Positions 1-5,490 of a stretch of 9,059 bases of DNA are shown here, piece by piece. The position numbers and the translations under genes are program-made. Where the stretch lies: positions 1 through 9,059 of the forward strand of contig QEUY01000359.1 of NCBI GenBank assembly GCA_003577365.1, read 5' to 3'. Origin of the DNA: Chloroflexota bacterium. GTDB taxonomy: Bacteria; Chloroflexota; Anaerolineae; Caldilineales; Caldilineaceae. Positions within the stretch are counted from its first letter, which is position 1; each line of letters starts with the position of its first letter. The notes under the pieces are model-generated. The model was given only the letters and a program-made list of their open reading frames with translations. It had not been told where the DNA came from and ran no database searches.

Positions 1-332
1 ACGCCGATGCGGATCTGCGTCTCCACATGCCGCCGGCGCAGCATCCACTGCACGCTCAGGGCTTCTTCCAGACAGGAAGGGGGCTGTGTGCGCCTGCGCC
101 CGGCGCGACCAATCGCCCTCAACACCGCGGCTGCCGGGTCTGCACCGGGCCGGCCACGCCGCGGGCTGCGGGTGAGAGCCGCCGAGGCGCGCAGCAGACG
201 CAGCAGCACGGGCCAGCGCAGCCGGCGCAAACCCCAACGCACCACGCCCAGTATCCAGGCCGCCTCCATCAGCAGCAGCGCTTCGCCGAGATGCAGGCGG
301 CGCAGGTCACGCAGAAAGGCGCGCCCGGCCAT
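1..332 (-). CDS. Lasso peptide biosynthesis B2 protein (transglutaminase-like protease), N-terminal part, cut by window edge
   Basis: I translated this frame directly; it begins at ATG 332-330 and stays open to the window edge, giving 110 complete codons and no stop. A hydrophobic helix-rich N-terminus (residues 1-55, with LGEALLLMEAAWILGVV at 15-31) leads into RAIGRAGRR (72-80) and then CLEEALSVQWMLRRR (87-101) and TQIRIGV. That last block matches the start of the catalytic domain of the lasso B2 family (Transglut_core3), where the Cys, here Cys87 (codon 72-74), is the nucleophile of the Cys-His-Asp triad. The His and Asp would lie beyond position 1 and cannot be checked. B2 enzymes cleave the leader from a precursor peptide delivered by a PqqD-like B1 protein. 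The start overlaps the stop of the upstream pqqD-like gene as TGATG with no clear Shine-Dalgarno, which suggests translational coupling. Activity on a true lasso precursor is not shown; related B2 proteins also occur in loci of unknown product. Confidence 0.82.
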   Translation of the reverse strand, partial: MAGRAFLRDLRRLHLGEALLLMEAAWILGVVRWGLRRLRWPVLLRLLRASAALTRSPRRGRPGADPAAAVLRAIGRAGRRRTQPPSCLEEALSVQWMLRRRHVETQIRIG

Positions 333-613
333 CAGAGCAGTTCGACCAGCCGGTTGGCGCGCAGGTCGCGCACAAAGGCCAGCACATCTTCGGCCAGCGT
401 GGCACGCTCCACGTCGTACTCGTCGAGCAGCGTATCCACGATCTGGGCGCAGGTGGTGGGCTGCTGCAGGATGGCCCAGATGCGCGCCCCCACCTGCGCC
501 AGCCCATAATAAGTCCCTGTCTCCAGGTCGAGGATGATGGCCTCGTCGTCAAGTTGGGTTGAGATCTGGCCCGAAGAAGCAGCGATCTTTGAGCCTTGGG
601 TCAGGTCTGGCAT
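332..613 (-). CDS. PqqD family protein (lasso B1-like RiPP recognition element)
   Basis: A complete 93-residue protein, the usual size for stand-alone PqqD-like proteins. It shows the family pattern in order: a beta-rich N-terminal half with a run of the type DDEAIILDLETGTYYGL (22-38), then VGARIWAIL (41-49), then a winged-helix C-terminal half with helices around 53-66 (TTCAQIVDTLLDEY) and 70-92 ending in RLVELL. Proteins of this fold bind the leader peptide of ribosomally made peptides and hand it to the modifying enzyme; in split lasso systems this is B1. The ATG at 613-611 has a Shine-Dalgarno (AGGGAG, 630-625) that runs straight on from the stop codon of the upstream nucleotidyltransferase, 17 nt away. 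The downstream B2-like gene overlaps by one base, so the two proteins probably act as a pair. No precursor peptide is visible in the window, so the partner peptide is unknown. Confidence 0.88.
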   Translation of the reverse strand: MPDLTQGSKIAASSGQISTQLDDEAIILDLETGTYYGLAQVGARIWAILQQPTTCAQIVDTLLDEYDVERATLAEDVLAFVRDLRANRLVELL

Positions 614-624
614 GGCGGGTCTGT

Positions 625-631
625 CTCCCTC
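625..631 (-). promoter_or_regulatory. Ribosome binding site of the pqqD-like gene, touching the upstream stop codon
   Basis: On the minus strand the sequence GAGGGAG (631-625) lies 11 nt before ATG 613-611. Its first base is the last base of the TAG stop (633-631) of the nucleotidyltransferase gene. This fixes the start chosen for the pqqD-like gene and indicates that a ribosome ending the sugar gene can reload on the peptide gene. Confidence 0.65.
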
Positions 632-1398
632 TAGATCGGCAGGGCGGGCTGGCGCGCCGCCATCCGCAGCGCGGCCAGATAGCCGTCGAGCGTGCCGATG
701 TCGATCACGAATTCGCCCGCGGCCAGCGGCTCGCCATAGAGCGGGGCCTGCCGGGCGAGCAGGCGCGGGAACAGGTCGTGACCAAAGTCAAAGGGCGTCT
801 CTGCGGGGATCTCCTCCAGCACGCCCGGATCGCAGATCATCACGCCGGAAAATGCCTGGTCGGTAAAGACCTCGGCGGGCGGCGGTTTCTCGACAAAGCG
901 CCGCACACGCCGCGCCGCATCCAACTCGACCAGGCCGCACGCCTCCGGGTTGGGCACGGCGTAGAGCGCCATGATCAGGCATGTATCGGCCAGGCATGGT
1001 TCATCCGCTGTTGGCGCTTGGGCGGCGCGATGTGCGGCGTGGAGCCGCTGCATGCGGCCCAAGTCCAGGTTGGTATAGACGTCGCCATAGACCACTACAA
1101 ACGGTTCGTCGAGAAAGTGCGCCAGCCGCTTGGCCGCGCCTGCCGTGCCCAACAGGTGCGGCTCGAAGGAATATTGCAGCGTCACGCCCCAGCGCGCCCC
1201 GTCGCCAAAGGTCTCTACGATGCAGCCGGCGTGGTGGTGCAGGTTGATGGCGATCTGGCGCACGCCATGGCCGCGCAGCCATGCGATGGTGTGCGCCAGC
1301 AGGGGGCGTCCGTCGAGCGGCAGCATCGGTTTGGGGCGCGCCGCCGTCAAGTGCCTGAGCCGCGTGCCGTGGCCCGCCGCCAAGATCAGCGCTTTCAT
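631..1398 (-). CDS. Sugar-1-phosphate nucleotidyltransferase (NDP-sugar synthase)
   Basis: The 255-residue protein is of the RmlA/mannose-1-phosphate guanylyltransferase type (NTP_transferase fold). It would join an NTP and a sugar 1-phosphate to give an NDP-sugar and pyrophosphate in the cytoplasm. Visible motifs are LILAAGHGTRL (4-14) with RPKPMLPLDG (21-30), the nucleotide-binding signature; LLGTAGAAK (82-90); YGDVYTN (104-110), where Asp106 is the expected metal ligand; VEKPP (169-173); and IDIGTLDGYLAAL (232-244) near the end. It lacks the C-terminal left-handed beta-helix acyltransferase of GlmU, and its size fits the short single-domain group. The start is ATG 1398-1396 at MKALILAAG; an in-frame upstream extension exists but would overlap the preceding gene and has no family resemblance. 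The gene starts 4 nt after the upstream transferase gene. The base and sugar cannot be told from sequence; GDP-mannose-like or dTDP/UDP-glucose-like products are all possible. Confidence 0.9.
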   Translation of the reverse strand: MKALILAAGHGTRLRHLTAARPKPMLPLDGRPLLAHTIAWLRGHGVRQIAINLHHHAGCIVETFGDGARWGVTLQYSFEPHLLGTAGAAKRLAHFLDEPFVVVYGDVYTNLDLGRMQRLHAAHRAAQAPTADEPCLADTCLIMALYAVPNPEACGLVELDAARRVRRFVEKPPPAEVFTDQAFSGVMICDPGVLEEIPAETPFDFGHDLFPRLLARQAPLYGEPLAAGEFVIDIGTLDGYLAALRMAARQPALPI

Positions 1399-1402
1399 GG
1401 TG

Positions 1403-3028
1403 CTAGTACGCTCCCTTTCGACCCAAGACCGCGGGCAATGTCTGGACAAACAAAATCTGCAGGTCCCACCAAACGCTGTAGTTGCGGATGTAGTGCATGT
1501 CGAGCTGCACACGCTCGCCATAGCTGAGGTCCGAGCGGCCCGACACCTGCCACAGCCCTGTGATCCCCGGCTTGACGGTGAGCAAGTTGAGGTACATCGT
1601 GCCGTACATCTCGGCCTCTTCCGGGCTGATCATGCGCGGCCCGACGAGGCTCATCTGTCCCAGGAGCACATTGATCAACTGCGGCAGTTCGTCGAGACTG
1701 GTGCGGCGCAGAAACCGGCCCACGCGCGTCACGCGCGGGTCTTCTTTGAGTTTGTGGTTTGTACGCAGCTCTGCCGCCAGGTCGGGCCGCGCCGCCAGCA
1801 CTGCATCCCCGTTCTGCACCATGGTACGGAACTTGAGCGCGTCGAAGGCCCTGCCGCCGATCCCCAGGACGCGCCGCCGGTAGAAGACCGGCCCTGCCGA
1901 GTCGAGCTTGATGCACGCGCCGATCAGCGCAAAAATGGGCAGCAGAAAGGGCAACGCCAGCACGATCATCGTGCAGTCGACGGCGCGTTTTAAGAAGCTT
2001 TCCAGCCGGTCGAGCCGGAGCCGGTTGGGGGTCATCAGCGGCACTGAGTTTTTGGTCGTCACCTGCATCCCTGTCGTAAAGATCTCATACAGCCCCGACG
2101 AGAGGCGCATCTCGACGCCGGAGAGGTTCAGCAGATATTCGAGCGTTTGCAGCCGCTGCCGCCGTCCAAGCGCCGTGGTCGCGATCACCACCTCCTCGAT
2201 CTGGTGGGCGCGGATGATGGCGGGCAGCGATGCCAGGTCGCCGAGAATGGGCAGGGCCACCCTGCCGCCCTGCCGGCGTATGGGCGCACCCGCACCGGTG
2301 GGCATATCCCCGGCCAGCCTGTTGCCGGCCAACGGGTCATTGGCAAGGTGCTCGTCGAAATGAGCGCCAAAGTGCTCGTCAAAATGATCGGTATGACCGG
2401 CGGCGAAAGGGTCATCGGCAAAGCGACTGTCTACAAAGCCCAGGATCGAGAGCCCGGAGCTTTGGCTATCCTGAAGCTGCGCGGCCAGCGCCACGGCCTC
2501 GTCGTTTGTGCCGACGATGAGCGCTCGCTCCACAAAATAGCCGTAGCGCCGCAGCCGGTAGGCCATACGCCGCAGCACAAAGCGACTCGTCCCGACCAGC
2601 ACACAGGAGAAAATCCAGGACATCACCAGCCAGCCGCGCGCGATCAGAAAATCGGGCACAAAAAAGCTCACCACCACCACCAGCATCATGCCTGCCGTAC
2701 AGCCGTTGAGGGCGCGCGTATACTCGCCGGTTCCCCCTAGCAGCGTGTGATAGTCATAGAGGTGCAGCAGCCAGAACAACGCCAGCCAAACCGGAATGAG
2801 GATCAAGATCAGCCATAGATACTTCTGCGGCTCGACGGGCACATCGTCGACGAGCGTCACGCCGCCATAGAAGCGCAGCCAGTAGGCCAGCCCAAACGCC
2901 AATGCGACCATCAGGGCATCACTCGCCACCATGACCGCCTGGGCGATGCGGCGATAGCTCCCGTGGATGCCGGCAAAGGGGCGTGCCGGTACGATCAGTT
3001 CCGGCGCAGATGTATTTAGACGCAGCAT
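1403..3028 (-). CDS. Polyprenyl-phosphate sugar phosphotransferase (WbaP/WcaJ type), initiating EPS glycosyltransferase
   Basis: The 541-residue membrane enzyme would transfer a sugar 1-phosphate from an NDP-sugar to undecaprenyl phosphate, the first step of repeat-unit assembly. The N-terminal part has four likely membrane segments (about 28-51, 70-91, 109-127, 132-150), then a Rossmann-like CoA_binding_3 domain (about 166-315, from ERALIVGTNDEA). The C-terminal bacterial sugar transferase domain starts with a membrane helix (about 348-374) and shows LKFRTM (398-403), TSLDELPQL (443-451) with the catalytic-type Asp446-Glu447 pair, LVGPRM (461-466), KPGITGLWQVSGRSD (486-500) and VQLDMHYIRNYS (507-518). 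It ends RKGAY, as usual in the family. A His/Asp-rich stretch of about 45 residues (204-250) splits the Rossmann domain, where relatives have a short loop. The start at ATG 3028-3026 has the strongest ribosome binding site in the window. The sugar transferred cannot be read from sequence; glucose-, galactose- or mannose-phosphate are common for the family. Confidence 0.93.
   Translation of the reverse strand: MLRLNTSAPELIVPARPFAGIHGSYRRIAQAVMVASDALMVALAFGLAYWLRFYGGVTLVDDVPVEPQKYLWLILILIPVWLALFWLLHLYDYHTLLGGTGEYTRALNGCTAGMMLVVVVSFFVPDFLIARGWLVMSWIFSCVLVGTSRFVLRRMAYRLRRYGYFVERALIVGTNDEAVALAAQLQDSQSSGLSILGFVDSRFADDPFAAGHTDHFDEHFGAHFDEHLANDPLAGNRLAGDMPTGAGAPIRRQGGRVALPILGDLASLPAIIRAHQIEEVVIATTALGRRQRLQTLEYLLNLSGVEMRLSSGLYEIFTTGMQVTTKNSVPLMTPNRLRLDRLESFLKRAVDCTMIVLALPFLLPIFALIGACIKLDSAGPVFYRRRVLGIGGRAFDALKFRTMVQNGDAVLAARPDLAAELRTNHKLKEDPRVTRVGRFLRRTSLDELPQLINVLLGQMSLVGPRMISPEEAEMYGTMYLNLLTVKPGITGLWQVSGRSDLSYGERVQLDMHYIRNYSVWWDLQILFVQTLPAVLGRKGAY
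1411..1418 (-). promoter_or_regulatory. Ribosome binding site of the nucleotidyltransferase gene
   Basis: AAAGGGAG (1418-1411 on the minus strand) lies 12 nt before ATG 1398-1396, inside the last codons of the upstream sugar transferase gene. It supports the internal MKALIL start over the longer open frame. Confidence 0.55.
2279..2419 (-). repeat. Repeat-built His/Asp-rich insertion inside the initiating sugar transferase gene
   Basis: This stretch encodes residues 204-250. Two repeat layers are visible. An 8-residue unit HFDEH(F/L)(G/A) occurs twice, and at DNA level a 16-nt block at 2348-2363 recurs at 2372-2387 with one mismatch (period 24 nt). A wider 20-nt block at 2331-2350 recurs at 2406-2425 with 16 of 20 bases equal (period 75 nt), encoding ADDPFAAG and ANDPLAGN. 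Both periods are multiples of three, so the frame is kept. Five histidines fall within 16 residues (212, 215, 219, 223, 227). It looks like a locally duplicated surface loop between the GFVDSR strand and the LPILGDL strand. Confidence 0.75.
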
Positions 3029-3038
3029 GACAAACCGT

Positions 3039-3045
3039 TCTCCTT
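3039..3045 (-). promoter_or_regulatory. Strong Shine-Dalgarno of the initiating sugar transferase, overlapping the upstream stop
   Basis: AAGGAGA (3045-3039 on the minus strand) lies about 10-11 nt before ATG 3028-3026. It shares the two As of the TAA stop (3046-3044) of the preceding GT4 gene. It is the closest match to the anti-Shine-Dalgarno in the window, which fits high expression of the pathway's first enzyme and coupling to the preceding gene. Confidence 0.7.
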
Positions 3046-4333
3046 ATACGCGCACAATGGGGGAACCCTCTTTCTCAGCCAACCGCTCTTGGTAGACCGC
3101 TTCCAGGCGCGCCGCACAGCTTGCCCAGGCGTGATGTTGCTCCACATAGGCGCGGCCCGCTTGGGCCAGCCGCCGCCGCTCTGCCGGGGCGTCGAGCAGC
3201 CGCACAATCGCCTGGGCAAAGCCCGCGGCATCGCCGGCCACGATGGCCTCCTGGCCGTCTGTCGTGGACAGGGCCGAGACCGCCTGCGGGCTGGCGACGA
3301 CCGGCGCAGCGCAGGCCATCGCCTCTAGGACCTTGGTTTGGATGCCTGCGCCATAGGGGACAGGCACAACCGCCAGCGTGGCGCGGCGCAGATAGGGCCG
3401 TATATCGGGCACGGTGCCGGTCACCAGTACGCGCCCACTGCCCGGCGAGCGCTCTTCTGCCAGAGCGCGCACGCTGGGCGGGGGGTCCTTGCCCACGATC
3501 CACACATCCACCTCCGGGCGTGTGCGCCACACCCGCGGCATGATGGCGCAGACCAGCCAGCGCGCCGCCGTGACGTTGGCGTGATAGCTCATCTTGCCGC
3601 TCAAGACCAGCGTGCTGGGCAGACGCTCCTCTTCGGTTGGGCAAAAATAAGCGAGGTCGACGCCGTTGGGCAGCACATCGATCTGGGGGGCGGCCACCTG
3701 GGGGGCCGCGTGGCCCTGCCCGGGGTCGCCCCACAACGCCAGCAGCGCCGCCCGGTCGACCGGCGACGTGACCAGCGTGTGGTCGAACTGGCCCAGCAAA
3801 AAGCGCTCATAGGGTGCAGTGCGGCGCAGCTCAAAGGCGGTCAGCAGGCGGCTGGCGCGGCTGCTGCTTTGCTGGGCTGCCTGCCGGAAGAGATGCGAGA
3901 TACAGTCCACGCTGTCCCACACAATTGGGATCGCCTGGCCCTGACCGGCCATCCGCTTGGCTAGGTAGAGGCCATAGCGCGCCCCGCGCAGATGCTCGAC
4001 ATGGATCACATGGAGCGCGCCGAGCGGCTGCGTATGCACGATCTCGGCCAAGGCCGCGGCCAAGCCTGGATGCCAGGCATAGTGCGCCTGGAGCGGCGCG
4101 GGGCCGGCGAGCGCGGCCAGGCTGTTGGCAAGCGTTTGCAGCCGGCGCAGCGGCCGCGCCGTCACGCCGATCCCCAGGTCGCGCAGGGCGTCCAGGTCGC
4201 GTTTTTCCTCGTCTGTCGCCCAGAGCGCGCCCAGCGTGACCTGATGGCCCCGTGCGACCAGCGCACGCAGGAACTCAAACGAGCGCACGCGGATGCGGTT
4301 GGGGGTATAGGGTGTGATATAGAGAATGTGCAT
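3044..4333 (-). CDS. Glycosyltransferase family 4 protein
   Basis: The 429-residue cytoplasmic GT-B enzyme is likely to add one sugar to the lipid-linked repeat unit. The N-terminal acceptor domain starts MHILYITPYTPNRIRVR and continues to about 225, with VIHVEHLRGARYGLY (109-123), VWDSVDC (138-144) and FDHTLVTSPVDR (183-194). The donor domain has VLPNGVDLAYF (220-230), LSGKMSYHANVTAARWL (244-260), VWIVGKDPPP (277-286), VTGTVPDIRPYLRRA (304-318) and VPYGAGIQTKVLEAMA (325-340), with Glu337 in the GT4 glutamate position. The reading frame stays open about 260 codons upstream, but that part runs in the wrong frame through the preceding gene and looks like no protein. ATG 4333-4331, 14 nt after that gene's stop, gives the family N-terminus. 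It is related to the upstream GT4 protein, as if from an old tandem duplication. Donor and acceptor sugars are unknown. Confidence 0.92.
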   Translation of the reverse strand: MHILYITPYTPNRIRVRSFEFLRALVARGHQVTLGALWATDEEKRDLDALRDLGIGVTARPLRRLQTLANSLAALAGPAPLQAHYAWHPGLAAALAEIVHTQPLGALHVIHVEHLRGARYGLYLAKRMAGQGQAIPIVWDSVDCISHLFRQAAQQSSSRASRLLTAFELRRTAPYERFLLGQFDHTLVTSPVDRAALLALWGDPGQGHAAPQVAAPQIDVLPNGVDLAYFCPTEEERLPSTLVLSGKMSYHANVTAARWLVCAIMPRVWRTRPEVDVWIVGKDPPPSVRALAEERSPGSGRVLVTGTVPDIRPYLRRATLAVVPVPYGAGIQTKVLEAMACAAPVVASPQAVSALSTTDGQEAIVAGDAAGFAQAIVRLLDAPAERRRLAQAGRAYVEQHHAWASCAARLEAVYQERLAEKEGSPIVRV

Positions 4334-4347
4334 CCGTGTCGGTCCAC

Positions 4348-5466
4348 CTATACCGGGTACATCCGGTCCCACTGCGGGTAGACGGTGCGCCAGTCGTAAC
4401 GCTGCGCCAGCGTGCGCCGGCCTGCGGCGGCGAGGCGCTCGCCTTCGGACGCATCGCCCAGCAGCCGGATCGTGGCCGCGGCGAAGCTGCGCGCATCGTC
4501 GGCGATCAGCAGGTTGTCGCCGGAGCGCGCCTCCAGCCCCTCGGCGCCCACAGTCGTGCTGACCATCGGCAGCCCCCAGCGCCAGGCGTCCAAGATTTTG
4601 ACGCGCATGCCGCCCCCGGCACGCAGCGGCACAATAAAGGCCCCCGTCTCCTGCAGATAGGGCGACGGGTCGGCCACATAGCCAGTGACCTCCAGGTTGG
4701 CCGCGGGGATGCCCATCTGCGCCAACTCCGGCGGCGGCTGTTTGCCGATCACAGTCAAGATGGCCTGCGGGCAGGCGGCGCGCACCGCCGGAAAGACCTC
4801 TTTGGCGAACCACAACACCCCTTCCGCATTGGGCGGGTAGTGCAGCCCGCCCAAGAAGGTGATGCGCGGCGCCGGCGCGCGGCGGTGCAGCAGCGCCGCG
4901 GACGCATCTACACAGATCGGGATCACGCCTGAATTGCGCACGGCTCCGGCGCTGCCGTTGGCCTGGCGCTGCACCGCCGCATAGTCGTCCGCCGTCACCC
5001 ACACCACCTCGTCGAAGGCGATAAAGACGGCGTTGTGCTGGTCGAGCGTGAGGCGCGGGCGGTGCGGCCCGCGGCCCAGACGCTGGGCCAGCCGCGCATA
5101 GGGGGCCATCCATAACTGGTCGGCGTGGATGGCGTCAAAGGCGGGCTGCCCCGCGATCACCTGCGCCAGCAGCGACCGCATTGCGCGCACTTCGTCGCGC
5201 GCAATCAGGAACGGCGTGGGCGAAGGCAGGCTGCGCAGCAGGTGGCCTGCATCGCGCCAGCGCTGCCGCGGCATGGGCGTGGTGTAGACGCTGGCGCAGA
5301 ATTGGGCCAGATGGCCCAGCGCCTCCGCCGAATCGTTGGGCCGCACAAACGAGACCAGCGTGATGGCGTGGTGCTGGGCTAGATAGCGCAGCACATAATA
5401 GGCGCGCACCTTGGGGCCTGCATCCAGCGGATAGGGCAGCACCTGGCTGAGAAAGAGAATACGCAT
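4348..5466 (-). CDS. Glycosyltransferase family 4 protein, apparently lacking an internal helical segment
   Basis: The 372-residue protein has a GT-B layout: acceptor domain from MRILFLSQVLPYPLDAGPK, with AFDAIHADQLWMAPYAR (109-125) and LDQHNAV (141-147). The donor domain has VWVTADDYAAV (155-165), SGVIPICVD (179-187), ITFLGGLHYPPNAEGVLWF (202-220), LTVIGKQPPPEL (237-248), VTGYVADPSPYLQETG (260-275), LRAGGGMRVKILDAW (281-295) and GLPMVSTTVGAEGLEA (298-313). It resembles the GT4 group linked to exopolysaccharide and PEP-CTERM/exosortase loci. Only three residues (FIA) separate DQHNAV from FDEVVWVT; the next gene's product has 38 residues in the equivalent place, and I recall similar lengths in relatives. 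The protein is also short for the group. The frame remains intact and the other motifs look good, so a working enzyme is possible. It starts 24 nt after the Wzz/BY-kinase gene, with only a weak ribosome binding site (AAAGGC). Confidence 0.88.
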   Translation of the reverse strand: MRILFLSQVLPYPLDAGPKVRAYYVLRYLAQHHAITLVSFVRPNDSAEALGHLAQFCASVYTTPMPRQRWRDAGHLLRSLPSPTPFLIARDEVRAMRSLLAQVIAGQPAFDAIHADQLWMAPYARLAQRLGRGPHRPRLTLDQHNAVFIAFDEVVWVTADDYAAVQRQANGSAGAVRNSGVIPICVDASAALLHRRAPAPRITFLGGLHYPPNAEGVLWFAKEVFPAVRAACPQAILTVIGKQPPPELAQMGIPAANLEVTGYVADPSPYLQETGAFIVPLRAGGGMRVKILDAWRWGLPMVSTTVGAEGLEARSGDNLLIADDARSFAAATIRLLGDASEGERLAAAGRRTLAQRYDWRTVYPQWDRMYPV

Positions 5467-5490
5467 CGGTCGATAGCCTTTGAGCCTGGC

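Noticed and set aside
7..537. Plus-strand frames at 7-537 and 27-509 as possible small genes or a lasso precursor
   Set aside because: They are antisense to the B2 and PqqD coding regions, which have convincing family motifs, and the translations are Arg- and Ser-rich with no leader-like pattern.
1399..1521. Upstream in-frame extension of the nucleotidyltransferase (41 residues before MKALILAAG)
   Set aside because: It overlaps the end of the sugar transferase gene and has no relation to the fold; a ribosome binding site at 1418-1411 supports the internal start.
559..1993. Long plus-strand open frames antisense to the nucleotidyltransferase and sugar transferase genes (559-1527 and 1130-1993)
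   Set aside because: They are opposite genes with clear family motifs, their products are low-complexity Arg/Ala/Gln-rich sequence, and such frames are expected in GC-rich DNA.
4334..5113. Long upstream extension of the minus-strand frame of the GT4 gene at 3044-4333 (open for about 260 codons)
   Set aside because: It lies in another frame across the end of the upstream GT4 gene, is an Arg/Ala/Gly-rich translation without motifs, and the family N-terminus MHILYITPYTPN begins cleanly at 4333.
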